Source: Bacillus methanolicus MGA3
GTDB lineage: Bacteria; Bacillota; Bacilli; Bacillales; Cytobacillaceae
Assembly: GCF_000724485.1 (NCBI RefSeq)
Contig: NZ_CP007739.1
Span: 2,402,843-2,466,842 of the forward strand
Length of the DNA stretch: 64,000 bases
Reading direction: 5' to 3'
In this document: one piece after another, positions 28,131 through 38,167 of the stretch
How the letters are laid out: each line of letters starts with the position of its first letter
Position numbering within the stretch: the stretch's first letter is position 1
Program-made: the position numbers and the translations under genes
Notes under the pieces: generated by a model
Seen by the model: the letters and a program-made list of their open reading frames with translations, nothing else
What the model was told of the DNA's origin: nothing
Database searches by the model: none

Positions 28131-28796
28131 TTAATGGAGATTGGAATCTCCTTTTTCAATCAACTTTTTTCCATATCCCGCAAGTATATGATCCGGTTGA
28201 ATTGCAAGAGCTTTTTCAAACATGGCAAGCGCTTTTTCTGCATTTTCATTGTATCCATACGCAACTCCAAGATTATAAAATGCATCTGCATGGTCAGGGT
28301 CAATGTCAATACAACGTTCAAACTGAACAATTGCTTCATCGATTAAGTTCTGCTGGGCGAGACAAAGGCCGTATTGAAACCTTGCTTCTGCATCAGTTTC
28401 ATTTAATTCAACACTTCTTTGCAAATATGGCAATGCCAGTTTTGGCTGTTCAAGCTGGACAAGCGTCATTCCCAACATAAAAAAGTTATCACTTGAATCA
28501 AGGCCTTTTTTCATTGCTTTTTCAAACATGTTTTTCGCTTCTTCAAACCGCTGCAATTCATAGTAAATATTGCCGACACTGTAATAGGCTGCTGCAGCAT
28601 TCTCATCCAGTTCTATCGCCTTATGGAAAAAATTTAGAGCCCTATCCGTTTCTCCAACCGCTGAGAGTATATTTCCGAAATTAATGTAGAGAATTGGATC
28701 GTTAGGATTTTCTTCAATGGCTTCCGAAAGAACTTTGGCAGCTTCTTCCCACTCGCCTTTTTTCATATGTTTAATCGCAATTGCGTTTTTATCCAT
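28131..28796 (-). CDS. yrrB: Tetratricopeptide-repeat protein YrrB
   Basis: A 221-residue protein made almost wholly of about six TPR units; DPILYINFGNILSAVGETDR, AAAYYSVGNIYYELQRFEEA and ADAFYNLGVAYGYNENAEKA are clear examples. TPRs form a superhelical scaffold for protein binding; the B. subtilis partner is not firmly known. I start at ATG 28794-28796, with GGAG 11 nt upstream; a GTG 12 nt earlier is possible. Between mnmA and recD2. Confidence 0.9.
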   Translation of the reverse strand: MDKNAIAIKHMKKGEWEEAAKVLSEAIEENPNDPILYINFGNILSAVGETDRALNFFHKAIELDENAAAAYYSVGNIYYELQRFEEAKNMFEKAMKKGLDSSDNFFMLGMTLVQLEQPKLALPYLQRSVELNETDAEARFQYGLCLAQQNLIDEAIVQFERCIDIDPDHADAFYNLGVAYGYNENAEKALAMFEKALAIQPDHILAGYGKKLIEKGDSNLH

Positions 28797-28869
28797 AGTT
28801 ATACACACTCCGTTCTATTTGAAAGTATAGCATATTTCATTGAAGCTTTTTAAAAAACGGCTTTACAAA

Positions 28870-28990
28870 ACAAGAGGCTGACTCATAAGGGTCTGACCCA
28901 CCAGTGATGACAATATATAGATTGGTTGTATTACTGTCTATATATTGTATGGAGGGGGTCTGACCCTTTGACTTTGAGTCAGCCTCTTGT
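28870..28990 (-). terminator. mnmA terminator hairpin interrupted by a repeat
   Basis: Perfect 16-bp arms ACAAGAGGCTGACTCA (28870-28885) and TGAGTCAGCCTCTTGT (28975-28990), flanked by T tracts, sit directly after the mnmA stop. Instead of a short loop they enclose 89 bases that include repeat copy C. Similar AAGAGGCTGAC-type arms occur in the hairpins at 39943 and 59631. Confidence 0.75.
28887..28968. repeat. MITE-like palindromic repeat, copy C
   Basis: An 82-nt element with perfect 13-bp terminal inverted repeats AAGGGTCTGACCC / GGGTCTGACCCTT (apart from the central A/T of the palindrome) and the same internal CAATATATAGA/TCTATATATTG arms as copy A (28911-28921 and 28937-28947), around a different loop. 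It lies inside the loop of the mnmA terminator. Confidence 0.8.
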
Positions 28991-28995
28991 TTTTG

Positions 28996-30141
<1,146 letters not shown>

Positions 30142-31287
30142 CTATTTTTTCGTCAATCTTTTGACGATTTTTGCTGTTTCAAATGCTGCTTTTTCTATTT
30201 GTTCAGTTGTATTGTTAAGTCCAAAACTAAACCTGATCGAATTCCTGATTTTCTCGGAATCTTTCCCGAACATTGCTACTAAGACATGTGATGGATCAAC
30301 GGAGCCGGCTGTACAAGCAGAACCGCTTGATACTGCAATTCCCGCCAAATCCAAATTTACGAGCATCGCTTCGACATTTGTTCCAGGAAAACTTAAGTTT
30401 ATTACATGCGGCATCGAATTTTCAAGTGATCCGTTTATACTGAAAATGACTTCTTCCTCTTGGAGTTTTTTTATGAGAACATTCTTCCACTCTCGATATT
30501 TCTCCCGCCTTACATCCATTTCTTGTTGGCAAATAATGGCCGCTTCTTTAAAACCGACAATTGAAGCAACATTTTCAGTCCCCGCACGGCGTTTTCTTTC
30601 CTGTTCCCCGCCGAAAACGCGTGGCAAAAGCTTTATGCCGTCGCGGATGTAAAGAAAACCGATCCCTTTTGGTCCGTTAATTTTATGGGCGGAAACGGAC
30701 AATAAATCAATCCCGGCATCATTCACATTTATTTTTTCCAGTCCGTATGCCTGTACAGCATCTGTATGAAAGATGGCCTGATGTTCTGCCAAAACTTCAC
30801 CTATTTCCTTAATGGGCTGCAAAGTTCCAACTTCATTGTTTCCATACATGACCGAAACAAGAATGGTGTCATCTCGCAATTCCTTTTTTAGATCCTCAAC
30901 AGAAATCTTGCCTGTCTCATCCACAGGCAAATATGTGACTTCATAGCCGCGATTTTCAAGCTCTTTGCATGTATTTAGAACGGCATGATGCTCAATTTCG
31001 GTTGAAATAATATGCTTTCCTTTACTTTTATAAGCCTCTGCAATACCTATTAACGCTAAATTATCAGCTTCTGTTCCACCGCTGGTAAAAATGATTTCAT
31101 TCGGCTTGGCATCAATGCTTTTAGCAAGAACATCCCTTGCTTCGTCTACTTTTTGCCGAGCTTCTCGCCCAAAAGAATGAATACTAGATGGGTTGCCGAA
31201 ATTGGAATTCATGACATTAACTACAGCTTCTACAACTTTTGGATGCATCGGTGAAGTCGCCGCATGATCCAAATAAATTCGTTCCAA
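30142..31287 (-). CDS. yrvO: Cysteine desulfurase YrvO
   Basis: A class V aminotransferase-fold PLP enzyme that moves sulfur from cysteine to an active-site cysteine. The opening ERIYLDHAATSPMHP, the PLP lysine in SVSAHKINGPKGIGF and the persulfide cysteine in SSGSACTAGSVDPSH are all present. In B. subtilis YrvO feeds MnmA directly, and the two genes are adjacent here. I choose TTG at 31285-31287 after AAGGTGG; the GTG at 31296 is inside that site. Preceded by cymR. Confidence 0.95.
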   Translation of the reverse strand: MERIYLDHAATSPMHPKVVEAVVNVMNSNFGNPSSIHSFGREARQKVDEARDVLAKSIDAKPNEIIFTSGGTEADNLALIGIAEAYKSKGKHIISTEIEHHAVLNTCKELENRGYEVTYLPVDETGKISVEDLKKELRDDTILVSVMYGNNEVGTLQPIKEIGEVLAEHQAIFHTDAVQAYGLEKINVNDAGIDLLSVSAHKINGPKGIGFLYIRDGIKLLPRVFGGEQERKRRAGTENVASIVGFKEAAIICQQEMDVRREKYREWKNVLIKKLQEEEVIFSINGSLENSMPHVINLSFPGTNVEAMLVNLDLAGIAVSSGSACTAGSVDPSHVLVAMFGKDSEKIRNSIRFSFGLNNTTEQIEKAAFETAKIVKRLTKK

Positions 31288-31313
31288 AAGTGCCACCTTC
31301 TCTTCCTGTTTAA

Positions 31314-31733
31314 CTAAATATAAAACATATAAGAATCTGAATCGCCATTCTCCGTATAATTCGATAAATCTTCCAATGTCGTATTATCAAGAACTTCTTT
31401 TACTGCATCTCTGATTCTAATCCATAATTCCCGTTTTGCAGGTTCTTCGTCCTCAATCCCTTCAACCGGACTGATCGGACCTTCTAACACGCGGATAATA
31501 TCTCCTGCTGTAATTGTAGAAGGGTCTTTTCCCAATACATATCCGCCATATGCCCCGCGAATACTTCTGACCAAACCGGCATTTCTTAACGGCGCAATCA
31601 ATTGCTCCAAGTAGTGTTCAGATAAATCATTTGTTTGGGCAATGGATTTAAGGGAAATCGGCCCTTCTCCATGCCGTTTTGCCAACTCGATCATAATCGT
31701 TAATCCATATCTGCCTTTTGTAGAAATTTTCAT
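31314..31733 (-). CDS. cymR: Rrf2-family cysteine metabolism repressor CymR
   Basis: CymR is the master repressor of sulfur and cysteine genes in B. subtilis, acting with CysK. The Rrf2 opening MKISTKGRYGLTIMIELAKR, the winged-helix AQTNDLSEHYLEQLIAPLRN and the wing GLVRSIRGAYGGYVLG are near identical to that protein. It lacks the Fe-S cysteine triad of IscR-type members. 139 residues. The ATG overlaps the stop of the upstream YczE-type gene by 4 nt. Its expected target, the mccAB operon, lies elsewhere in this window. Confidence 0.96.
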   Translation of the reverse strand: MKISTKGRYGLTIMIELAKRHGEGPISLKSIAQTNDLSEHYLEQLIAPLRNAGLVRSIRGAYGGYVLGKDPSTITAGDIIRVLEGPISPVEGIEDEEPAKRELWIRIRDAVKEVLDNTTLEDLSNYTENGDSDSYMFYI

Positions 31734-32422
31734 GCCCCTGCACCTCGATTCGTTTCTTCTCCAGTTTTTCTGTCTACCATTTTTTCTCTTTTTCTTAAAT
31801 AGTTAAGCCACAAGTCTGTAAGCTGCTGGCATTGGGGTAAGGCAAACCCGACAATCGGGCCAATTGCCACTGTGAATAATATTGTCCCCCAAAATACAGG
31901 ACCTCCAAGCTGCCAGCCGATTATAAGGACTATCAGTTCTATTCCGGCCCGGACATTTCTCACTTTCCAGCCTGTTTTTGATGTTATGGCGATCATGAGG
32001 CTGTCCCTTGGCCCGGCACCAAATTGCGCCGATATGTAAATCCCCACTCCATACCCATTTATGATTACTCCGCTTAAAAACATTATCATTTTTCCTATTA
32101 ACGTATGAGGAGTTTGCAGAAACGGGAGCATTAAATACATATCTATGAACAGGCCGACAAGAAGCATATTTAAAAACGTGCCAAACGGAGGAAATTCTTT
32201 AGTAATGAGAGCGGATACAGTTAAAATAAAAAAACCGACAATGATCGACCAGCTCCCTATTGTCAGTCCAAGCTGATAATACAAACCGACATGCAAAACG
32301 TCCCACGGCATAGCTCCTAAATCGGCTTTGATCAGAAGGACAATTCCAAACGCCATAACGAGCAAACCGTAAATATACACAATGAACCTTGGCACAACCT
32401 GGCCTGTTCTTTTTTCTCTCAT
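31730..32422 (-). CDS. YczE/YyaS/YitT-type integral membrane protein
   Basis: About 230 residues with around five to six membrane segments; the sequences ADLGAMPWDVLHVGL and SAQFGAGPRDSLMIAI are typical of the YczE family, and function is unsettled. The start is uncertain: I choose ATG 32420-32422 (AGGAG 12 nt upstream), while ATG 32452 and the frame to 32476 lack a ribosome site. Its last codon overlaps cymR by 4 nt, so CymR translation may be coupled to it. As I remember it, the B. subtilis cymR neighbourhood lacks this gene, so it may be an insertion. Confidence 0.8.
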   Translation of the reverse strand: MREKRTGQVVPRFIVYIYGLLVMAFGIVLLIKADLGAMPWDVLHVGLYYQLGLTIGSWSIIVGFFILTVSALITKEFPPFGTFLNMLLVGLFIDMYLMLPFLQTPHTLIGKMIMFLSGVIINGYGVGIYISAQFGAGPRDSLMIAITSKTGWKVRNVRAGIELIVLIIGWQLGGPVFWGTILFTVAIGPIVGFALPQCQQLTDLWLNYLRKREKMVDRKTGEETNRGAGA

Positions 32423-32571
32423 TGATTTTAATTGCTCCTGTTTTTCAGACATATATTTAAAAATATATTTTATCAAAATTCTTAGTATGAAGATAGGCTT
32501 TTGCCATTATAGCACAATTGTCATCGTTCATGCATTTTCATTTTCACTAAAAACGGACCCATAATTTTGCA

Positions 32572-33858
32572 TTATTTCTTGTTCTTAAATTCTTCAAGTT
32601 TTTTATAAATTGCTGCAAGCCGTTTTTCTTCGCCAGCTTCAATTGGTTGATAATATTTTGTTCCCTTCAAATTGCTTGGGAGGTAGTCTTGCAGAACCCA
32701 GCCGCCAAACGTGCCGATCGGGTAATCGTGAGGATACTTATAGCCAACATGTCCTAACTCTTTGGAACCGGCATAATGACTGTCTCGAAGGTGTTTAGGA
32801 ATTTCGCCCACTTTTCCTTTTCTAATATCGTCTATCGCTTTGTCTAAGGCCTTATACGCTGAATTAGATTTCGATGACAAACACATTTCCACTACAGCAA
32901 CAGACAAGGGAATACGCGCTTCCGGCAATCCTAAACGCTCACTAGCTGTGACAGCTGCCAAAACATTGTTTCCAACAGAGGTATTCGCTAAGCCGATATC
33001 TTCATAGGCAATGACTAACAATCTTCGATTGACTGCTGTTAAATCTCCTGTTTCAAGTAAATTTGCCAAATAATAGAGAGCGGCATCTACATCGCTCCCC
33101 CTGATACTCTTCTGAAGACTGGAAAGAAGATTATAGAAATTGGAACCCTTTTTATCTCCGTATACACCTACATTGCCGATCATATCGTTTATTGTTTCAT
33201 CTTCAACAACAATAATATTGTTCTCTTTACGAGAAGCATAAACAATCGATTCTAACAATGTTAATGATTTTCTGGCATCTCCATTGGAACCGAATGCAAT
33301 CATTTGTATTTGCTCATCAGTGATTTGAATCGATAACGTTCCTAACCCCTTTTTTTCGTCATGTAAGGCACGTTTCAGCAGTTCTTGAAGGTCTTCCGGT
33401 GTTAAACGTGTTAATTGCTTAATTTGGCCACAACGACTTCGAATGGCCGGATTAACATCATGAAAAGGATTTTCAGTTGTCGCACCAATTAAGATAATAT
33501 CTCCTCGCTCAACGTGCGGCAATAGATAGTCTTGTTGAGCTTTGTTAAATCGATGGATTTCATCTAAAAACAATATCACCTTTCCCGTTAGACGAGTTTC
33601 CTCTACAACAGCTTCAACATCTTTTTTGCCTGCGGTTGTTGCATTTAAGGCTATAAAAGGGATTTTCGTCGTTCCTGCAATAGCATAAGCAATCGAAGTT
33701 TTACCGATACCCGGTTCCCCATATAATATCATTGACGGCACATAGCCGTTTTTAATCATTTTATATAAACTTGTATGTTTTCCGATAATATCTTTTTGAC
33801 CAACAATTTCATCTATGTTCGTCGGTCTCATTCGAAAAGCAAGCGGTTCTCCATTCAA
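32572..33858 (-). CDS. rarA: Replication-associated recombination protein RarA (MgsA family ATPase)
   Basis: A clamp-loader-like AAA+ ATPase acting at stalled forks. Walker A YGEPGIGKTSIAYAI, Walker B VILFLDEIHRFNKAQQD, sensor 1 IGATTENPFHDVN and the C-terminal SHYAGSKELGHVGYKYPHDY are present. I choose TTG at 33856-33858, 8 nt after GGAGG; the ATG at 33864 is only 2 nt from it. About 428 residues, B. subtilis name yrvN. Followed on the far side by the 6S RNA locus. Confidence 0.95.
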   Translation of the reverse strand: MNGEPLAFRMRPTNIDEIVGQKDIIGKHTSLYKMIKNGYVPSMILYGEPGIGKTSIAYAIAGTTKIPFIALNATTAGKKDVEAVVEETRLTGKVILFLDEIHRFNKAQQDYLLPHVERGDIILIGATTENPFHDVNPAIRSRCGQIKQLTRLTPEDLQELLKRALHDEKKGLGTLSIQITDEQIQMIAFGSNGDARKSLTLLESIVYASRKENNIIVVEDETINDMIGNVGVYGDKKGSNFYNLLSSLQKSIRGSDVDAALYYLANLLETGDLTAVNRRLLVIAYEDIGLANTSVGNNVLAAVTASERLGLPEARIPLSVAVVEMCLSSKSNSAYKALDKAIDDIRKGKVGEIPKHLRDSHYAGSKELGHVGYKYPHDYPIGTFGGWVLQDYLPSNLKGTKYYQPIEAGEEKRLAAIYKKLEEFKNKK

Positions 33859-33925
33859 TTTCATAACCTCCAAAACTGTCCTATAAAAAATTATATAATT
33901 AAAACAGGATGAATCAAATCAAATA

Positions 33926-33949
33926 AGCCGTATCCTCATGGATACGACT
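33926..33949 (-). terminator. Second hairpin between 6S RNA and rarA
   Basis: On the minus strand an 11-bp stem (AAGTCGTATCC with GGATACGGCTT, one wobble) around ATGA. The following T tract is weak. It may back up termination of the 6S transcript or shape the rarA leader. Confidence 0.45.
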
Positions 33950-33984
33950 TCTAAACTTATTTCAAATACCGAGAAGTAATATAA

Positions 33985-34009
33985 AACTCCACACATATCG
34001 TGTGGAGTT
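33985..34009 (-). terminator. Terminator after 6S RNA
   Basis: Perfect 10-bp stem AACTCCACAC/GTGTGGAGTT with a 5-nt loop followed by TTTTATATT on the minus strand, about 20 nt past the closing stem of the 6S RNA. Confidence 0.7.
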
Positions 34010-34024
34010 AATAAATATCATTAT

Positions 34025-34226
34025 GTTTGATAGAGTCCCAATCGTGCCGTCGTTTTGATGCCTTCGTTTTGAACCCGCTCTCCGCAGGTGGGTGCCTTGT
34101 TCCGGACTTATGTAAGTCCTCTTCAAGGAGGCATTTACTCAGCCCAGAAACGCCAGGCTCCCGAAGTTATTGTTGTTCGGTCAAAACTTCAGGATTACCA
34201 ACGAACACATCAGGACTCTTTATCTG
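34025..34226 (-). ncRNA. bsrA: 6S RNA (6S-1/BsrA type)
   Basis: A roughly 200-nt RNA beginning ATAAAGAGTCCTGATGTGTT on the minus strand and ending GGGACTCTATC; the two ends form the closing stem around the large bulge that binds the SigA holoenzyme. The 5' AGTCCTGATGTGTTCGTTG resembles the start of B. subtilis 6S-1 RNA, and the location beside aspS is the bsrA locus. A promoter lies immediately upstream and a terminator follows. Exact ends are approximate by a few bases. Confidence 0.85.
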
Positions 34227-34234
34227 TTGTCTGT

Positions 34235-34264
34235 ATATTATCATATTTAACCGATTCATTTCAA
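34235..34264 (-). promoter_or_regulatory. SigA promoter of 6S RNA
   Basis: Minus-strand TTGAAA (34264-34259) with either GATAAT after 16 nt or TAATAT after 18 nt. The predicted start fits the 6S 5' end. Confidence 0.6.
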
Positions 34265-34282
34265 GAAAACAAAAATAGGTAT

Positions 34283-36058
34283 TTACTCACTTTTTCTGAC
34301 ATTTAGTGACAAATGTAATTCTTCCAACTGGGACGAACTTACTTCTCCAGGAGCTTCTGTTAACAAGCAGCTTGCACTTGCTGTCTTTGGAAACGCAATT
34401 GTATCCCGGAGATTAGTTCTCCCTGCTAACAGCATCACAAGTCGGTCAAGCCCAAGGGCAATTCCGCCGTGAGGCGGCGTTCCGTATTCAAATGCCTCAA
34501 GCAAGAAACCAAATTGCTCCCTTGCTTCTGATTCACTAAAGCCTAGAACTTTAAACATTTTTTCCTGGACGGTTCGTTCAAAAATTCTTAATGAACCTCC
34601 TCCAAGCTCATACCCATTTAATACAAGGTCATAGGCTTGAGCCCGGACAACATCAGGATTTTGATCAAGAAGCTCAATATCTTCCCTAAATGGCATTGTA
34701 AACGGATGATGGGCTGCATAATAACGTCCTTCTTCTTCATCATATTCTAATAAAGGCCAGTCAGTAATCCATAAGAAATGAAATTTGCTTTGGTCAATGA
34801 GATCCAAATCTTTACCGAGCTTTAAGCGAAGTGCTCCAAGGGAATCTGCTACAACTGATTTTTTATCTGCAACAAATAACAGAAGGTCTCCTGTTTCAAC
34901 TTCCAAGGCAGCACTGATCGCGTTTTGTTCCTCTTCAGAAAGGAATTTTGCAATTGGGCCTTTTAGGCCTTCTTCTTCTGCCTTAAGCCAGGCCAGTCCT
35001 TTCGCACCATATCGGGAAACAAATTCTGTTAATGCATCAATATCTTTTCTTGAATATTTGTCACGAGCTCCCTTTACGTTAATCGCCTTTACTTGGCCTC
35101 CATTCGCTGCTGCATTTGCGAAAACTTTAAATCCTGAATCTTTGACAATCTCTGTTAAGTCAATTAATTCAAGTCCAAAACGGGTATCAGGCTTATCTGT
35201 TCCGTAACGGCTTATTGCATCATGATATGTCATACGCGGAAAAGGTGTTTCAATGTCCATCCCTTTTACATCTTTCATAACCTTTTTCATCATTTCTTCC
35301 ATTAAAGACATGATGTCTTCTTGACTCATGAAGCTTGTTTCTATATCGACCTGTGTAAACTCCGGCTGCCGGTCTGCCCGCAAGTCTTCATCCCTAAAAC
35401 AGCGTGCTATTTGATAATATCTTTCAACTCCCGCAACCATCAGCAGCTGTTTAAAAATTTGCGGAGATTGGGGAAGAGCATAAAACTCACCTGGATGAAC
35501 ACGGCTCGGAACAAGATAATCTCGTGCTCCTTCCGGAGTGCTTTTTGTTAAAATCGGCGTTTCAATATCTAAAAATCCTTCGCCGTCAAGAAAATCGCGA
35601 ATCGCTTTTGTGACTTGATGACGCATTTTTAAAGTTTCAAACATAACAGGGCGTCTTAAGTCCAAGTAACGATATTTTAAGCGGATTTCTTCAGACACAT
35701 CTGTATGATCGGCAATAATGAAGGGAGGGTTCTTTGCTTCATTCAAGATTGTTACTTTCTCAGCTTGAATTTCCACTTTACCGGTTTTTAAATTTTCATT
35801 GATTGTTCCCTCTTCACGGGCTACAACCGTTCCTACTACATCCAGAACATACTCAGAACGAATTTTTTCAGCCGCCTCTAGCGCTTCCTTTGATATATCC
35901 GGGTTAAAAACAACTTGAACAATGCCTGTCCGGTCGCGAAGATCAACAAAGATAACTCCCCCTAAATCACGGCGCTTTTGAACCCAGCCTTTTAACGTAA
36001 CTTTTTTACCGATTGCTTCTTCAGTTACTTCACCGCAATAATATGTTCTTCCAAACAT
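34283..36058 (-). CDS. aspS: Aspartyl-tRNA synthetase
   Basis: A class IIb synthetase of 591 residues. The N-terminal OB fold starts [19 protein letters not shown]; motif 2 is [19 protein letters not shown], the catalytic [10 protein letters not shown] follows, a GAD insertion domain lies in the middle, and motif 3 is [19 protein letters not shown] at 36056-36058 after AGGAGG; the longer frame upstream overlaps hisS. It follows hisS by 13 nt, so the two are one operon under the T-box upstream of hisS. Confidence 0.98.
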   Translation of the reverse strand: MFGRTYYCGEVTEEAIGKKVTLKGWVQKRRDLGGVIFVDLRDRTGIVQVVFNPDISKEALEAAEKIRSEYVLDVVGTVVAREEGTINENLKTGKVEIQAEKVTILNEAKNPPFIIADHTDVSEEIRLKYRYLDLRRPVMFETLKMRHQVTKAIRDFLDGEGFLDIETPILTKSTPEGARDYLVPSRVHPGEFYALPQSPQIFKQLLMVAGVERYYQIARCFRDEDLRADRQPEFTQVDIETSFMSQEDIMSLMEEMMKKVMKDVKGMDIETPFPRMTYHDAISRYGTDKPDTRFGLELIDLTEIVKDSGFKVFANAAANGGQVKAINVKGARDKYSRKDIDALTEFVSRYGAKGLAWLKAEEEGLKGPIAKFLSEEEQNAISAALEVETGDLLLFVADKKSVVADSLGALRLKLGKDLDLIDQSKFHFLWITDWPLLEYDEEEGRYYAAHHPFTMPFREDIELLDQNPDVVRAQAYDLVLNGYELGGGSLRIFERTVQEKMFKVLGFSESEAREQFGFLLEAFEYGTPPHGGIALGLDRLVMLLAGRTNLRDTIAFPKTASASCLLTEAPGEVSSSQLEELHLSLNVRKSE

Positions 36059-36071
36059 TTCCGATCCTCCT

Positions 36072-37343
36072 CTATTGATAAATCTCTTTAAATTTTTCAA
36101 CGAATGAAGCAAGGTCAAGCTCCACTTGTTCACCTGATTCCATATTTTTCACACTAATCTTGTTTTCTTTTAGTTCATCATCGCCTAAAACGGCCACAAA
36201 TTTAGCATTTAATCGGTCGGCAGCCTTAAACTGTGCTTTCACTTTTCGGTCAAGATAGTCTCTTTCAGCGGAAAACCCTTCTTTTCTTAACTTGTAAAGA
36301 AGCTGCACTGTATAATCTTTCGCCTCTTCACCTAATGAAACAAGATAACAATCGAGTGTTTCATTAACTGGAAGAGTGATACCTTCTGCATCGAGTGCCG
36401 AAATAAGCCGTTCAATGCTTAATGCAAATCCGATCCCGGGAGTTTCCGGACCGCCAAGTTGTTCTGCAAGACCATTGTATCTTCCGCCGCCGCATAAGGT
36501 TGTAATTGCACCAAACCCTTCTGCATCGCTCATAATTTCAAAAGCAGTGTGGTTATAATAATCAAGTCCGCGCACTAGGTTGGAATCTACTACAAATTCA
36601 ATATTAAGGGCGGTTAAGTATGATTGTACTTTTTCAAAATAAGCTCGGGATTCATCATTCAAGTAATCAAGAATCGACGGTGCCGTTTTCATTAATTCAT
36701 GGTCACGGTCTTGTTTACAATCAAGAATCCTCATCGGGTTTTTTTCCAGCCTGTTTTGGCAATCAGAACAAAATTCTCCGATTCGCGGTTGAAAATGGGC
36801 TATTAATGCTTCGCGGTGAGCGCTTCGGCTTTCTTTGTCGCCCAAGCTGTTTAAAACAACCTTTAACTTCTTTAAACCAAGTTCTTTGTAAAGAGAAACG
36901 GCCAAGGAAATGACCTCTGCATCAATCGCCGGGTCGGCGCTTCCCATCGCTTCGACTCCAAATTGCACGAATTGGCGGTAGCGTCCTGCCTGCGGTCGTT
37001 CATAGCGAAACATCGGACCCATATAATAAAGCTTTACAGGTTGGCTGGCATTTCCGTACATTTTATTTTCTATAAAAGACCGGACAACAGGGGCCGTACC
37101 TTCCGGACGCAATGTCAAGCTTCTTTTTCCTCTGTCTTCAAATGTGTACATCTCTTTTTGAACAATATCTGTTGTATCTCCAACACCTCTTTGAAACAAT
37201 TCAGTATGTTCAAAAATAGGCGTCCTTATTTCCTGATATTGAAATCTGCGGCATAAATCTCTTGCTTTCATTTCGATATACTGCCACTTTTCAACCTGGC
37301 CAGGAAGAATATCCTGAGTTCCTCTCGGTATGCGGATTGACAT
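36072..37343 (-). CDS. hisS: Histidyl-tRNA synthetase
   Basis: A class IIa synthetase, 423 residues. It begins [15 protein letters not shown]; motif 1 is in [14 protein letters not shown], motif 2 in [20 protein letters not shown], the histidine A/B motifs in [15 protein letters not shown] and [15 protein letters not shown], and the C-terminal anticodon-binding domain follows. ATG at 37341-37343 with AGGAGG 6 nt upstream. First gene of hisS-aspS; transcription is controlled by the preceding T-box. Confidence 0.98.
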   Translation of the reverse strand: MSIRIPRGTQDILPGQVEKWQYIEMKARDLCRRFQYQEIRTPIFEHTELFQRGVGDTTDIVQKEMYTFEDRGKRSLTLRPEGTAPVVRSFIENKMYGNASQPVKLYYMGPMFRYERPQAGRYRQFVQFGVEAMGSADPAIDAEVISLAVSLYKELGLKKLKVVLNSLGDKESRSAHREALIAHFQPRIGEFCSDCQNRLEKNPMRILDCKQDRDHELMKTAPSILDYLNDESRAYFEKVQSYLTALNIEFVVDSNLVRGLDYYNHTAFEIMSDAEGFGAITTLCGGGRYNGLAEQLGGPETPGIGFALSIERLISALDAEGITLPVNETLDCYLVSLGEEAKDYTVQLLYKLRKEGFSAERDYLDRKVKAQFKAADRLNAKFVAVLGDDELKENKISVKNMESGEQVELDLASFVEKFKEIYQ

Positions 37344-37390
37344 AACCTTCCTCCTCTTTCGTTTGTTCTTGTTATGTATAAGTGAAAATA

Positions 37391-37652
37391 AAAAACCCCC
37401 GCTCCCTTGTTTCAATAAAAAACAAGGGACGAGAGTATAATTTCCCGTGGTGCCACCCTAATTGAAGTACAAAAGTGCACTTCCACTCTAGCAGTTAACG
37501 CCTGCACACGTTCTTCTCCTAATAGAGGACAAATCCTTTTTCAGAGAGAAACCTACGGAGTGTTCTTTCATTAAGTCATCATGCAGAAATGTTTTCAGCC
37601 AAGACATTTCCTCTCTTTTCATGTGTGTCTTAATTACTTTTCTCCATCATCG
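37391..37652 (-). promoter_or_regulatory. T-box riboswitch of hisS-aspS
   Basis: The core AGGGTGGCACCACGGG lies at 37459-37444 (minus), followed by a terminator stem of about 16 bp with a T tract (37435-37391). Stem I begins near 37648, with GGAG/CTCC closing arms and an AGTA S-turn. A CAC (His) triplet at 37562-37560 adjoins the 3' closing arm and is the likely specifier, but the spacing from GAAA is longer than in the alaS T-box, so the codon is less certain. Bases 37653-37793 hold nothing that I recognise. Confidence 0.9.
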
Positions 37653-37793
37653 GTTGTTCTAAAATTTATGTCATTTTTTGATATAATCATACGGAGCATC
37701 GTATTGAATGTCAAGAGCCAAAACTTATTTCACACTATTGGTTCAATTCATGTGGATTGTAGATATTCGAACAAATGGAATTTGGAATATCTT

Positions 37794-38015
37794 TTATGAA
37801 CGCTCCAGTCTTTTTTTCAGCGTTTTTACATCCCTGATTGACAAACCGAATTCAGAAGCTAACTCGTATATATTGGCATTTTGCTCTTTTTGAATAAAAT
37901 CATGAAAATCAATACCGAAAATTTGACTTTCGCCTGAACTTACAGACATCCCTTTTTCACTGAATCTCACCACGATCACCCTTTGTTCTTTTTTGTCACT
38001 GCCTATTGTTCCCAT
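37794..38015 (-). CDS. Small protein with C-terminal helix-turn-helix-like segment (YrzK position)
   Basis: Up to 73 residues; the N-terminal half is a beta-rich stretch (RVIVVRFSEKGMSV) and the C-terminus YELASEFGLSIRDVKTLKKR resembles a sigma-factor-type helix-turn-helix. The start is uncertain: ATG 38013-38015 has no clear ribosome site, and GTG codons about 14-15 codons in are preceded by AAGGGTG. By position next to hisS it corresponds to yrzK of B. subtilis, but I am not sure of homology. Function unknown. Confidence 0.65.
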   Translation of the reverse strand: MGTIGSDKKEQRVIVVRFSEKGMSVSSGESQIFGIDFHDFIQKEQNANIYELASEFGLSIRDVKTLKKRLERS

Positions 38016-38167
38016 GTTTCTGCGAAATTTATCGTACTTTTTTCTGTATTTTTAATCATTTGTTTTTAAACATAGGATGATTGGACGATATTAACAAATA
38101 GTGATGATTTTTCCTTGGGTGTCCGCTAAAATAACAATAAATAACAGGAGAATGGAGGGGGAGCTAT

